A stretch of DNA of 64,000 nt from JAEZAA01 sp964514485 (GCA_964514485.1 CAZEWG010000002.1:72333-136332), one strand, 5' to 3'. Positions 48,227 to 57,717 are shown, counted from the first letter of the stretch. Notes: generated from the sequence alone by a model not told the origin. Translations and numbers: made by a program.

Positions 48227-50905
48227 GTGACAGCGATCGGACAAGACTCTCTCAAAACCCGCCGGGAACTCAAGGTTGGCGGTCGCTCCTATGACTACTA
48301 CAGCTTTGAGGCTGCCCGTGATGGTGGTTTGACCCGCATCGACCGTTTGCCGTTCTCACTCAAGATTCTGCTGGAAAACCTGCTCCGGTTTGAGGACGGC
48401 ACAACCGTGACTACCGAGGACATCCAGGCGCTCGATCAGTGGGTGGAAAGCCGCTCATCCTCACGGGAGATCCAGTACCGCCCCGCCCGGGTGCTGATGC
48501 AGGACTTCACCGGGGTGCCGGCGGTGGTCGATCTGGCCGCCATGCGGGATGCCGTGGCCAAGGCCGGGCGAGATCCCAGCAAGATCAATCCGTTGATTCC
48601 GGTGGATCTGGTCATTGACCACTCGGTGATGGTGGATCGTTTCGGTACCCCCCAGGCCCGTCAGCAGAACGAAGAGATTGAGATGCAACGTAACCGGGAA
48701 CGGTACGAGTTTCTGCGTTGGGGGCAAACGGCGTTCGACAACTTCCGGGTGGTGCCGCCGGGAACGGGTATCTGTCACCAGGTGAATCTGGAGTATCTGG
48801 GGCGCGGCGTCTGGTCGTCCCAGGCCGCCGATGGCAAGACCATCGCCTATCCGGATACCTTGGTGGGTACCGACTCCCATACCACCATGATCAACGGCCT
48901 GGGGGTGCTGGGCTGGGGGGTAGGGGGGATCGAGGCGGAAGCCGCCATGTTGAACCAGCCCGTGTCCATGCTGCTGCCTGAAGTGATTGGCGTGCGCCTG
49001 AGCGGACGCCTGCAGGAAGGCGTCACCTCCACGGACCTGGTACTGACCATTACCCAGATGCTGCGCCAGCGGGGTGTGGTGGGCAAATTCGTCGAGTTCT
49101 GCGGCCCTGGACTGAGCCATCTCACCCTGGCTGATCGGGCCACCATTGGCAATATGGCGCCGGAATATGGCGCCACCTGTGGTTTTTTCCCCATTGATCA
49201 GGAAACCATCAAGTATTTGCGGCTGACCGGTCGTCCCCAGGAAACCCTGGAATTGGTGGAAGCCTACTGCAAGCAACAGGGGCTTTGGCGGACCGATGAC
49301 ACTCCCGAGCCGGTCTTCACCGATCTTCTGGAGCTGGATCTGGGCACCGTCCGTCCCAGTCTGGCGGGTCCCAAGCGCCCACAGGACCGGGTCTTGCTGA
49401 CCGATATGAAAAGTGCCCATCAGTTGTTAATGAGCACTGCCGGCAAAGATCCCCAGCAAAGAGTCCCCGTGCCCGGCGAGAGCTTTGAGCTGGGGCATGG
49501 CGATGTGGTGATCGCGGCGATTACTTCTTGTACCAATACCTCCAACCCGAGCGTGCTGATGGCGGCGGGGTTACTGGCCCGCAAGGCGATAGAAAAGGGG
49601 CTGGCCCGGAAGCCCTGGGTAAAATCTTCCTTTGCCCCAGGCTCTAAAGTCGTGATGGACTATCTCGCCAAAGCCGGGCTTGAACCCTATCTCGAACAAC
49701 TGGGATTCAACCTGGTCGGGTTTGGCTGTACCACCTGTATCGGCAACTCCGGGCCTTTGCCCGAGGCCATTGGTCAGGCCGTGAACGAGGGAGATCTGGT
49801 GGTGTCGGCGGTGTTGTCCGGTAACCGCAACTTTGAAGGACGGATCCATCCCCAGGTCAAGAGTAACTGGCTGGCCAGCCCGCCGCTGGTGGTGGCCTTT
49901 GCCCTGGCCGGCACCACCAATATTGATATGTCGTCAGAACCCATCGGCACCGGGGCTGACGGCCAGCCGGTCTTTCTCAAGGATATCTGGCCCAGCAACC
50001 AGGAAATTGCCGAGGCCATGCAGCAGGTGGACAGTGCCATGTTCCAGCGTCGTTATGCGGATGTCTTTACCGGCGATGAGCAGTGGCAAACCATTCAGAC
50101 TGCAACAGGCAAGACCTATCAGTGGAATGATGCCTCCACCTATATTCAGAACCCGCCGTTCTTCGAAGGGCTGGATCAGCCCCCCGCGGCCCTGGCGGAT
50201 ATTCGCAAGGCGCGGATTTTGGCACTGTTGGGCGACTCGGTGACCACCGACCATATCTCTCCGGCCGGCAGCATCAAGGCACAGTCGCCGGCGGGTGCCT
50301 ACCTGCTGGAGCGGGGGGTGAGCGTGGCGGACTTCAACTCCTATGGTTCCCGTCGGGGGAACCATGAAGTCATGATGCGCGGCACCTTTGCCAATATCCG
50401 CATCCGAAACCTGATGCTGCCCGGGGTGGAAGGGGGCGAAACCCTGCATATTCCATCAGGCGAGCAAATGTCCATTTATGACGCCGCGATGCGTTACCAG
50501 GCAGAGGGGACGCCCTTGGTGGTACTGGCGGGCAAGGAGTATGGGACGGGCTCCAGCCGGGACTGGGCGGCGAAAGGCACCCGGCTGCTGGGGGTCAAAG
50601 CCGTGATTGCCGAGAGCTTCGAGCGGATTCACCGCTCCAACCTAGTGGGTATGGGGGTGCTGCCGTTGCAATTCAACGAAGGTGAAAATGCCCAGAGCCT
50701 GGGACTGAAGGGAACGGAAGAGCTGGAAATCCAGGGCTTGTCCGATTCATTACGACCGGGGCAAGAGCTTAAGGTGGTGGCCACCAGTCCTGATGGCGGC
50801 CAGCAGCAGTTCACCGTGCGTTGCCGAATCGACACCGCCAATGAAATGGCCTACTTCCGTAGCGGCGGCATTCTTCATTACGTACTGCGTCATATGATGG
50901 CCTGA
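48227..50905 (+). CDS. acnA: Aconitate hydratase A
   Basis: 892 residues, the usual AcnA length. It interconverts citrate and isocitrate in the TCA cycle with a [4Fe-4S] cluster. The cluster ligands are visible: Cys in TSCTNTSNPSVLMAAGLLA near residue 431 and the CxxC of NLVGFGCTTCIGNSGP near residue 500. The N-terminal VDHSVMVDRFG, the VGTDSHTTMINGLGVLGWG segment and the C-terminal swivel motif KEYGTGSSRDWAAKG near residue 765 complete the family pattern. The ATG-equivalent is GTG, preceded by AGGAGG. Terminator follows. Confidence 0.97.
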   Translation: MTAIGQDSLKTRRELKVGGRSYDYYSFEAARDGGLTRIDRLPFSLKILLENLLRFEDGTTVTTEDIQALDQWVESRSSSREIQYRPARVLMQDFTGVPAVVDLAAMRDAVAKAGRDPSKINPLIPVDLVIDHSVMVDRFGTPQARQQNEEIEMQRNRERYEFLRWGQTAFDNFRVVPPGTGICHQVNLEYLGRGVWSSQAADGKTIAYPDTLVGTDSHTTMINGLGVLGWGVGGIEAEAAMLNQPVSMLLPEVIGVRLSGRLQEGVTSTDLVLTITQMLRQRGVVGKFVEFCGPGLSHLTLADRATIGNMAPEYGATCGFFPIDQETIKYLRLTGRPQETLELVEAYCKQQGLWRTDDTPEPVFTDLLELDLGTVRPSLAGPKRPQDRVLLTDMKSAHQLLMSTAGKDPQQRVPVPGESFELGHGDVVIAAITSCTNTSNPSVLMAAGLLARKAIEKGLARKPWVKSSFAPGSKVVMDYLAKAGLEPYLEQLGFNLVGFGCTTCIGNSGPLPEAIGQAVNEGDLVVSAVLSGNRNFEGRIHPQVKSNWLASPPLVVAFALAGTTNIDMSSEPIGTGADGQPVFLKDIWPSNQEIAEAMQQVDSAMFQRRYADVFTGDEQWQTIQTATGKTYQWNDASTYIQNPPFFEGLDQPPAALADIRKARILALLGDSVTTDHISPAGSIKAQSPAGAYLLERGVSVADFNSYGSRRGNHEVMMRGTFANIRIRNLMLPGVEGGETLHIPSGEQMSIYDAAMRYQAEGTPLVVLAGKEYGTGSSRDWAAKGTRLLGVKAVIAESFERIHRSNLVGMGVLPLQFNEGENAQSLGLKGTEELEIQGLSDSLRPGQELKVVATSPDGGQQQFTVRCRIDTANEMAYFRSGGILHYVLRHMMA

Positions 50906-50910
50906 CCCTC

Positions 50911-50949
50911 AAAATGCTGCCAAGAGATCTAATCGAGGCAGCATTTTTT
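50911..50949. terminator. Bidirectional terminator of acnA and ychJ
   Basis: AAAATGCTGCC pairs with GGCAGCATTTT (15-base loop), with T runs on both sides. The stop of ychJ lies inside the loop, so the same hairpin serves both convergent genes. Confidence 0.88.
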
Positions 50950-51378
50950 GTATTTCTTGCCGCTCCCGCAGGGGCAACTGCCATTGCGCTCCGGGCGAAG
51001 AGTCAGCACCTCTGGCGTGCCTTTCAGATACCGCCAGCGCCCATCCTCGCGACAAAACAAGGAGCGTTCTTCCAGAGCGCTCCATTGCCCTTGCTCCAAA
51101 AATGTAGCACGAAAGTGGACCCAGCCCGTTTCGCCTTCCTCGCCGCTGCCAAAAATCTCCAGGCGCTTCCACTGGGTGGGCGTGAGCTCAAGCTGGCTGG
51201 GGCGGGTGGAGGAATGCCAGCTACTCAGTAAATATTCGCGGAGTTCCAAGGCGAAGGCCGTATAGCGGGAGCGCATCAAGGCTTCCGGGCTGGCTGCGGG
51301 GCTGCCGGTATGGAGCGGCTGACAGCAGGCGGCATAGGTCTGGCCGGAGCCACAAGGACAAGACGGGTGATCAGTCAT
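50929..51378 (-). CDS. ychJ: YchJ-family SEC-C motif protein
   Basis: 149 residues. Two SEC-C zinc motifs, one at each end: CPCGSGQTYAACCQPLHTG at the N terminus and CPCGSGKKYKKCC at the C terminus, each CxCx(8)CC as in SecA. Between them is the YchJ domain: ALMRSRYTAFALELREYLLSS and RLEIFGSGEEGETGWVHFRA. Function unknown; the zinc motifs suggest protein contact. Its end is inside the acnA terminator. Confidence 0.93.
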   Translation of the reverse strand: MTDHPSCPCGSGQTYAACCQPLHTGSPAASPEALMRSRYTAFALELREYLLSSWHSSTRPSQLELTPTQWKRLEIFGSGEEGETGWVHFRATFLEQGQWSALEERSLFCREDGRWRYLKGTPEVLTLRPERNGSCPCGSGKKYKKCCLD

Positions 51379-51585
51379 GGACGTCTCGAAAATCGCGTGG
51401 GTAATGAGTGGATGCTGGCCTTAACCTGAGTGCCAGGGTTACTGAGCTGATTCTAGCAGACCGGGCAGAGGGGGGCACAGCTCGGTGGGCAATGGGGTAG
51501 GGCTCTCCAAAATTAGTATTTCTGTGCGAATTTCATCACTTAGTTTACAACTAAAGGTTAAGTTTCAACGGTAAGGAGAGAAACG

Positions 51586-52440
51586 ATGGATCCGGTTGCA
51601 CGCAACGAACCCGTAACAGAAAGAGTTGGCGTGGTCGCGTCCCGTCCGACACGCAGCAATCGTTTTCCGGCAATTGCCTGGAGCTCGATTATTGGCGGCT
51701 TGGTAGTCGGGCTTGCGACCCACATGCTGATGATGTTGCTGGGAGTGGCCGCCGGAATGACGGCCGTGGAATTTACCGCCAGCGGCTTGGGCGCACAGAA
51801 TGTCCCAGAGTGGTCCGCGGCCTGGAACGGCCTGAGTATGCTGCTGGCCGCCTTTGTCGGTGGTTATGTCGCGGCGCGCATGTCGGGGCTGCGACGCAAG
51901 GCCGATGGTGTTTTGCACGGTTTTGTGGCCTGGGGGGCGACCACCTTGCTCTATGCCATTCTGTCGATTTCGGCCATGGGGGCCTTGTTTGGCGGGATCT
52001 TCAGCACCGTTGCCAATGTGGGGTCTTCCGCGGCCGGCGTGGCGGCCCAAACGGAAGGGCCGGTACTGCAGCAGCGCTTGCAGGCTTTGATTGGAGAAAA
52101 CACCAATATTAATACCGAAGCGATCACCACCGAGAATATGAACCAGTTGCAAGCCCAGCTGGATGCCGGTGATCGGGCGGGTGCCACCAACACCTTGGTG
52201 CAAACCTTTGGTGTGGAGGCTCAACGTGCCGAAGGAGTGGTCGATGGTTTGATGGCCATCACCGCACCGCAAGCCGTGTCACCGGAGGCCCAGGCCAGTA
52301 TTAATCAGGGGGTGGATGTCGCGGCCACGGCAACCTGGAGCCTCTTTATCGCTATTGCCCTATCCCTGATTGTCGCCTTGGGTGGTGGCCTGTTGGGAGC
52401 CAAGGGCGCCCGACGTGCGCCCCGAGCCATCGCGGTGTAA
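51586..52440 (+). CDS. Hypothetical membrane protein
   Basis: 284 residues with four membrane segments: AWSSIIGGLVVGLATHMLMM, LSMLLAAFVGGYVAARMSG, GATTLLYAILSISAMGALFG, and WSLFIAIALSLIVALGGGLL near the C terminus. Between helices 3 and 4 lies a periplasmic or cytosolic domain of about 110 residues rich in Gln, Asn, Ala and Thr. Resembles the 'PhnA-like/YrzE' membrane proteins by pattern only. GGAGAG precedes the ATG. Function unknown. Confidence 0.75.
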   Translation: MDPVARNEPVTERVGVVASRPTRSNRFPAIAWSSIIGGLVVGLATHMLMMLLGVAAGMTAVEFTASGLGAQNVPEWSAAWNGLSMLLAAFVGGYVAARMSGLRRKADGVLHGFVAWGATTLLYAILSISAMGALFGGIFSTVANVGSSAAGVAAQTEGPVLQQRLQALIGENTNINTEAITTENMNQLQAQLDAGDRAGATNTLVQTFGVEAQRAEGVVDGLMAITAPQAVSPEAQASINQGVDVAATATWSLFIAIALSLIVALGGGLLGAKGARRAPRAIAV

Positions 52441-52571
52441 GCCAATAACCAACCGGCTGCCTGTTGGACAGGGCAGGCAGCCGTCGACGGAGAAATGAAC
52501 CACCGGGGTTGGACCTTTACTGGCGGGATGGAGAAGGTGACTGCGGTGTTTGACTGCTCTAAAATCCCGCC

Positions 52572-55058
52572 ATGCATTTACCCATTGACGATGTTCTTCC
52601 CAATCTGTTGCAGACGCTTCGCCAGCACTGCGTGACCGTTTTACAGGCTCCACCCGGTGCCGGTAAAACCACACGGGTGCCGCTGGCCCTGTTGGCCGAG
52701 CCCTGGCTGGACGGGCAACGCATTATCATGCTGGAACCCCGCCGACTGGCGGCCCGCGCGGCGGCCCAATTCATGGCGCAACAACTCGGCGAACCGGTGG
52801 GCCAGACCGTCGGCTATCGCACCCGCCTGGATAGTAAAGTCAGCGCCCAAACCCGTATTGAAGTGGTCACTGAAGGCATCTTAACCCGCATCCTGCAGGA
52901 TGATCCCTCACTGGCCCCTTATGGCGCGGTGTTGTTCGATGAGTTTCATGAGCGCAGTTTGCAGGCCGATCTGGGGCTGGCACTGACCCTCGAGGTGCGC
53001 CAGGCCCTGCGGGAGGACCTGCGGCTTGTGGTGATGTCCGCCACACTGGATGCAGAACCCATCGCCAAATTGTTGGGCAATGCCCCGATGATTGTCAGCC
53101 CCGGTCGCAGTTACCCGGTAGAGGTGCGCTATCTGCCCGCACCCGGCCACCAGACACCCCAGCAGCATTTAGTCGCCGTGGTTCTCCAGGCGCTGGCGGA
53201 ACAGAGTGGCTCGGTGCTGGTATTTTTACCAGGAGCGGCGGAAATCAGTCGTTTACAGCAAGAATTGGAAGGGCGGCTGGCATCGGACACCTTTGTTGCG
53301 CCCCTGTTCGGACAGTTGTCCCAGGATGATCAGGATGCCGCGATTCGCCCGGCCCCGGCGGGCCGCCGCAAGGTTGTGCTGGCAACCTCCATTGCTGAAA
53401 CCAGTTTGACCATTGAAGGGGTGCGGGTGGTGATTGACTCCGGGCTGCATCGTGCGCCGGTGTTTGACCCGGTGACGGGCCTGACCCACCTGCACACGCA
53501 ACGGATCTCTCAAGCCGCCGCCGAGCAGCGCAAGGGACGGGCCGGCCGGACCGAACCCGGGGTGTGTTATCGTCTCTGGTCGGAGGCGGAGCAAAGCCGG
53601 TTAATCCCCTTTGCCCAGCCGGAGATCGTGACGGCGGATCTGTCCGATCTGGTGATGGATCTGGCCCAATGGGGCGAGACGGACCCAACCCGTCTGAGCT
53701 GGTTGAATGCGCCACCCCCGGCCGCCTGGCAACAGGCCCGGGAGCTGTTGCAGCAATTGCAGATTCTGGGCCCCGATGGGCGCCTGACCGATCATGGTCG
53801 CCGGGTCGGGCGCCTGGGGCTTCAGCCGCGACTGGCCCATATGGTGGAGCGAGCCCGTGATTTGGGCTGGGCACGATTAGGTGCCCAACTGGCCGCCCTG
53901 CTTTCAGAGCGGGATGTCCTGACCGGCCAGCGCCATGGGGATGTTCAGGATCGGCTGGTGGCGCTGCGTGGCGAAGTAGGGCGGGGCGTTGCGGATCGCG
54001 GGCGAGTGCAGCGGGTGCGTCAAACCACGCAGCAGATCCTGCAGCGTCTCAAGCCCGAGCAAAACTTACCGGAGTCGCCAGATGCGGCAGGTGTGCTGCT
54101 GGCGATGGCTTACCCGGATCGGATCGGCAAGCGCCGGGCCGGTAACGCGCCCCGCTATTTGCTGGCGAATGGGCGAGGCGCCTGGCTGATGGACGATGAC
54201 CCTTTACAGAGAGCGGACTTTATCGTTGCCGCGGAGCTGGATGACAAAGGTCGGGAAGCCCGTATCTTTCTAGGGGCGGAGATTAGTCGGGCATCTATCC
54301 TGGAGCACTTTGCTGACCGGATCGAACACCAGGAATTACTTCACTGGGACGCGACGGCACAGTTGGTGCGGGCTGCTCAGCAGACCAAACTCGGGGCCCT
54401 GGTGCTGGAAGAGCGCGCCGTGACCACCGCGGACCCGGAGGCGGTTACCGCGCTGCTGACCCAGGTGCTGGTTCAGCGCAAGCTGGAGGATTTACCGTGG
54501 GATGATGAATCCAGGCAATGGCTGGCGCGGGTGCAGTTCCTACGACGGTTTGAAGGAGACGTTTGGCCGGACACCTCCCTTGAGGCCTTGGCCGGTACCG
54601 CGGACCAGTGGCTGGCCCCATTTCTGGCTGGCATGAATCGTCTGACCCAGGTAAAGGGGTTGTCGTTATTGCAGGCACTCAATAGCCTGTTGAGCTATGA
54701 CCAGCAGCGCCAGTTGGAGCTGAAGGCGCCGGCGCGACTGGAAGTTCCGACCGGGTCCCGCATCCAGTTGGATTACCGCAGTGCCGAACTACCTGTGCTT
54801 GCGGTTCGGCTCCAGGAACTCTTCGGACTCACGGAAACTCCCAAGGTCCTGGATGGACGTCAGCCGGTGACCTTGCACCTACTCTCTCCCGGCTACAAAC
54901 CGGTACAGGTGACTCAGGACTTGACCAGCTTTTGGCGTAACGGATACCGGGAGGTACGCAAGGATCTGCGGGGCCGCTATCCCAAACACCACTGGCCCGA
55001 AGACCCACTGACCGCGCCGCCGACCCGGCATGCCAAGCGACGGGGGGAGTCTGGCTGA
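52572..55058 (+). CDS. hrpB: ATP-dependent RNA helicase HrpB
   Basis: 828 residues, DEAH-type helicase. Walker A is APPGAGKTTRVPLALL near residue 26, motif II is LFDEFHERSLQADLG (DEFH) near residue 122, motif III is MSATLDAEP, and motif VI is QRKGRAGRTEPGVCYRLW near residue 320. The HA2 helical domain and the HrpB-specific C-terminal domain (PVTLHLLSPGYKPVQVTQDL, RYPKHHWPEDP) follow. The biological role of HrpB is unclear; HrpA works in ribosome rescue. It ends shortly before the L,D-transpeptidase gene. Confidence 0.95.
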   Translation: MHLPIDDVLPNLLQTLRQHCVTVLQAPPGAGKTTRVPLALLAEPWLDGQRIIMLEPRRLAARAAAQFMAQQLGEPVGQTVGYRTRLDSKVSAQTRIEVVTEGILTRILQDDPSLAPYGAVLFDEFHERSLQADLGLALTLEVRQALREDLRLVVMSATLDAEPIAKLLGNAPMIVSPGRSYPVEVRYLPAPGHQTPQQHLVAVVLQALAEQSGSVLVFLPGAAEISRLQQELEGRLASDTFVAPLFGQLSQDDQDAAIRPAPAGRRKVVLATSIAETSLTIEGVRVVIDSGLHRAPVFDPVTGLTHLHTQRISQAAAEQRKGRAGRTEPGVCYRLWSEAEQSRLIPFAQPEIVTADLSDLVMDLAQWGETDPTRLSWLNAPPPAAWQQARELLQQLQILGPDGRLTDHGRRVGRLGLQPRLAHMVERARDLGWARLGAQLAALLSERDVLTGQRHGDVQDRLVALRGEVGRGVADRGRVQRVRQTTQQILQRLKPEQNLPESPDAAGVLLAMAYPDRIGKRRAGNAPRYLLANGRGAWLMDDDPLQRADFIVAAELDDKGREARIFLGAEISRASILEHFADRIEHQELLHWDATAQLVRAAQQTKLGALVLEERAVTTADPEAVTALLTQVLVQRKLEDLPWDDESRQWLARVQFLRRFEGDVWPDTSLEALAGTADQWLAPFLAGMNRLTQVKGLSLLQALNSLLSYDQQRQLELKAPARLEVPTGSRIQLDYRSAELPVLAVRLQELFGLTETPKVLDGRQPVTLHLLSPGYKPVQVTQDLTSFWRNGYREVRKDLRGRYPKHHWPEDPLTAPPTRHAKRRGESG

Positions 55059-55193
55059 CAGCTTCGGTGCTACCCTTTGGCGGCGCCAGGGCGCGGTTTT
55101 CCGCCTCGTGCTCCCTGGACGAGCCAGGGCCGGCCACCTACACTTGAATCGTTTCAATTGCGATTTTGCGCGGCGCCTCGAATCACCCCGGTT

Positions 55194-55694
55194 ATGAAAA
55201 AAATTCTCGCTTTCCTATTGGTGTTGATGCCGGTTTTCAGCCTGGCGAGCAGCATGGCTGTCTCGTCGGAGGTTGATTACGTGCTGGTGATGAAGGCCGA
55301 GCGGAAGATGTTTTTGATGCGCTCCGGAGTGCCGGTCAAGGAGTATCCCATTTCCCTGGGGTTGAGCCCGGTCGGACATAAAGTGTTCGAGGGGGATATG
55401 CGAACTCCGGAAGGCGTGTATGTGCTGGATTGGCGGAACGCACACAGCAGCTTCTATAAGTCCATCCATATTTCCTATCCCAATCCGGATGATGTGGCCC
55501 GGGCCCTGGCAATTGGAAAATCAGCGGGCGGAATGATCATGATCCATGGTCTGCCAAGTAATAAGAAAAATCTGGATGAGAAGCTGTTGCTGGAATCCGA
55601 TTGGACCGAAGGATGTATTGCGGTTTCCAATCAAGCGATGGAAGAAATCTGGAACTCCGTGGCTGACGGCACGCCAATTGTGATTTTACCCTGA
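55194..55694 (+). CDS. Small L,D-transpeptidase-fold protein (YafK/ErfK-like)
   Basis: 166 residues with a signal peptide (KKILAFLLVLMPVFSLASS). The YkuD fold is shown by VDYVLVMKAERKMFLMRSG, VKEYPISLGLSPVGHKVFEG, DMRTPEGVYVLD, the His of MIMIHGLPSN and the catalytic Cys in SDWTEGCIAVSNQAM. Small enzymes like this are L,D-transpeptidases or, as with DpaA/YafK, amidases that release Lpp from peptidoglycan. The distance to the Lpp-type gene (230 bases) makes such a link plausible. An open frame 39 codons upstream has no ribosome site. Confidence 0.85.
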   Translation: MKKILAFLLVLMPVFSLASSMAVSSEVDYVLVMKAERKMFLMRSGVPVKEYPISLGLSPVGHKVFEGDMRTPEGVYVLDWRNAHSSFYKSIHISYPNPDDVARALAIGKSAGGMIMIHGLPSNKKNLDEKLLLESDWTEGCIAVSNQAMEEIWNSVADGTPIVILP

Positions 55695-55924
55695 TCCCTC
55701 AAGCCTTTAGGTTATAACACCATTCTCTTATATAGCTAGCTAACTTCGCCTCGGGCCTTTCAAGTCACTTTGATAAGGAATTTCCGAATTTATGCGAGAC
55801 ATTCCCTATAGTTTGTCATCATTTTACCTTAGACTTGTTTGCGAACCCTGAGTGTCCCGCACTGTAAATGTTCGGAAGCATAACTTTGGGGGAATAAAGG
55901 ATAAACCGATTTAGGGGTAATCTC

Positions 55925-56209
55925 ATGATTCGTAATGTTTCTCTGACTTCTGTACTGCTGGCGGCTGTATTGGCAACTGGTTGTGCCAGCACCACGAAGG
56001 ATCAGCAAGACGCTGCTAACCAGCGCGTTGATGAGGTGGCAAGCAAAGTTGATGAAGCACAAGCAAAAGTAAGCGCTGTAGAACAACGCGCGAACGAAGC
56101 TTATCGTCTGGCAGAAGAAGCCCTGGCCGCTGCCAAGGCTGCACAGCAGTCTGCTGATGCTGCCAACGAGCGCGCTGCTCGTATGCTGCAACAGTCCAGC
56201 CGCAAGTAA
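55925..56209 (+). CDS. Lpp/OprI-type alanine-zipper lipoprotein
   Basis: 94 residues. Signal and lipobox: LLAAVLATGCAST, Cys21. The mature part is a heptad helix with Ala and Val at core positions (DEVASKVDEAQAKVSAVEQR and AYRLAEEALAAAKAAQQSA), forming the Lpp trimer. It ends QQSSRK: a C-terminal Arg-Lys as in Braun lipoprotein, where the terminal Lys is attached to diaminopimelate. Pseudomonas OprI is the closest plan. Very likely abundant; strong terminator follows. Confidence 0.9.
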   Translation: MIRNVSLTSVLLAAVLATGCASTTKDQQDAANQRVDEVASKVDEAQAKVSAVEQRANEAYRLAEEALAAAKAAQQSADAANERAARMLQQSSRK

Positions 56210-57163
56210 TTAAGAACGCGGTTGTAAAAGCCCGGAAGCAGTCATCCGGGCTTTTTGACCAATCAGCTCCGGAATCCCGGACACCCGCGACACCGCCTCT
56301 TCCAATTTCCGCGCATCAATCAGCATCGGGCCATGTTCCTTTTCAAAGGCGGCCAGCGCCCGTACCGCATCAATCCGCAACTGACGAATCTGATCCGGGT
56401 GATCGGGTTGATCAAAGGCATGGAGCTCGATCAGCAAATCGTCGCCACTGAGTCCCAGCTTGATGGGTTCGTTGATAAAACGAACCGACGTTCCCACTGG
56501 CAGAATCTTGGCCAGCTCCAGCACATCCCGGTTATACATACGAATACAACCATGGCTGACCTGGGTGCCAATACCAAAGCTCTTATTGCTGCCGTGAATC
56601 AGGTAACTGGGCAGGTCGAGCTGTATTTTGAGCGGCCCGAGGGGGTTCTCCGGCCCCGGGGGAACAACCGCAGGTAGGAAGTTTCCTTCGGCCGCATACT
56701 TTCGGCGGATCGACTCAGGTGGATACCAGGCTGGATTGGGAATTTTGGCCCGCACCCGTGTTTGGGTCAGGGGGGTAGGGGACTCGTCGGTGCCAATGCC
56801 AATGGCATAGGTCAGCACGCTGCCCTTGTTGGTGTAATAGTAGAGACGATATTCCGCCAGATTGACCACAATCCCCTGTCGTGGCCCGGAGGGGAGTAAA
56901 AACTGGTGGGGGAGAACAACCTGGGTGCCTTCTCCGGGCAGCCAGGGGTCCACTTGGGGGTTGGCCAGCAGCATTTCTGTATAGCCCAGGCCAAACTTTT
57001 GACCGAGTTCGGCAAAAGTATCTTCATAGCGCGCTTCAATAATTTCAACTTGTCCCACCAGGTCATGGCCTTCGCGAAGCTCCAGTTCCAGGGCGGAGGC
57101 GTTCATTCCCCAAAAGAGGGCGCCACCCAGGAGGCCAAGTTTTGTTATGAGCTTTTTCATCAT
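56210..57163 (-). CDS. L,D-transpeptidase with LysM-like N terminus
   Basis: 317 residues. Signal peptide TKLGLLGGALFWGMNASALE, then a LysM-like peptidoglycan-binding segment (EARYEDTFAELGQKFGLGY, residues about 43-61), then the YkuD catalytic domain: VVNLAEYRLYYY, PTPLTQTRVRAKIPNP, YLIHGSNKSFGIGTQVSHGC with Cys in SHGCIRMYNRDVLELA near residue 210. This is the ErfK/YbiS/YcfS type that links Lpp to peptidoglycan. It converges on the Lpp gene with adjacent stop codons, so it is most likely the Lpp-attaching enzyme. Tandem ATG codons; the upstream extension to 57274 was rejected. Confidence 0.9.
   Translation of the reverse strand: MMKKLITKLGLLGGALFWGMNASALELELREGHDLVGQVEIIEARYEDTFAELGQKFGLGYTEMLLANPQVDPWLPGEGTQVVLPHQFLLPSGPRQGIVVNLAEYRLYYYTNKGSVLTYAIGIGTDESPTPLTQTRVRAKIPNPAWYPPESIRRKYAAEGNFLPAVVPPGPENPLGPLKIQLDLPSYLIHGSNKSFGIGTQVSHGCIRMYNRDVLELAKILPVGTSVRFINEPIKLGLSGDDLLIELHAFDQPDHPDQIRQLRIDAVRALAAFEKEHGPMLIDARKLEEAVSRVSGIPELIGQKARMTASGLLQPRS
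56226..56256 (+). terminator. Lpp terminator inside the transpeptidase coding end
   Basis: AAAAGCCCGGA pairs with TCCGGGCTTTTT around an 8-base loop, 17 bases after the Lpp stop. The hairpin lies within the last codons of the convergent L,D-transpeptidase gene, so one sequence serves as terminator and coding sequence. Confidence 0.88.
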
Positions 57164-57395
57164 GGTGATAATACGGGGTTCTGCAATGGGTAACAGCCCA
57201 CCACCAGAGGCTCTGGCGCACCCAACGCGCGGTTGGAGCCGGTCAGGCGGGCAAGATGAAGTTATCGACAACATACAGACGCCAGCAGGGGCTGTCCATC
57301 CGCTGATTTACCTAATGGGATCAAGCTAACGTCTGAAGGGATGTCTGGCGGGTTGAGCCGAAGTTGTGAAGTAGGTGCTTGAACAGGTTGAAACA

Positions 57396-57426
57396 CTGTA
57401 CTAATATACACTGTAAATTGATACAG
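57396..57426 (+). promoter_or_regulatory. LexA (SOS) box, with a second imperfect box
   Basis: CTGTAAATTGATACAG (57411-57426) is a perfect CTGT-N8-ACAG LexA box with the preferred AT-rich centre. Just upstream CTGTACTAATATACAC (57396-57411) matches CTGT-N8-ACAS with one mismatch and shares one base with it. They lie 38 bases upstream of a 42-codon gene. Confidence 0.75.
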
Positions 57427-57463
57427 TAATTGCGGTGAGCGCACTGTCTTAGGAGTTCAGAGT

Positions 57464-57592
57464 ATGTCCGTATCCTCCCTGGCTGATGATGTGATCTGTG
57501 TAAAAATGCCGGTAAACCAGTGTCTGATGGCGTTCTATTACAAGCGTGTGGGTGGGGAGTGGGTCCGCTACAAGCGTACTCCTATCCACTAA
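57464..57592 (+). CDS. Small SOS-controlled gene, 42 residues
   Basis: Too short for usual gene finders. ATG follows AGGAG at eight bases. The protein starts MSVSSLADDVICVKMPVNQC and ends YYKRVGGEWVRYKRTPIH; it has two Cys, is basic in the second half, and has no membrane segment. Preceded by a perfect LexA box and followed by a terminator at 57718-57741, so it forms a complete transcription unit. Family not recognised. It might act as an inhibitor of division or a damage-response peptide; that is a guess from the control only. Confidence 0.65.
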   Translation: MSVSSLADDVICVKMPVNQCLMAFYYKRVGGEWVRYKRTPIH

Positions 57593-57717
57593 GGTCTGTT
57601 CAAGGGTAACGGGATGCGGGCGGCGAAAAGGATCGCTTGCCTGCCCGGAAAGGCTGTCGATAAATGACGGCTTAAGCCAAAGAATGATGATTCCCCTCGC
57701 CATGGATTGGCGATTTC

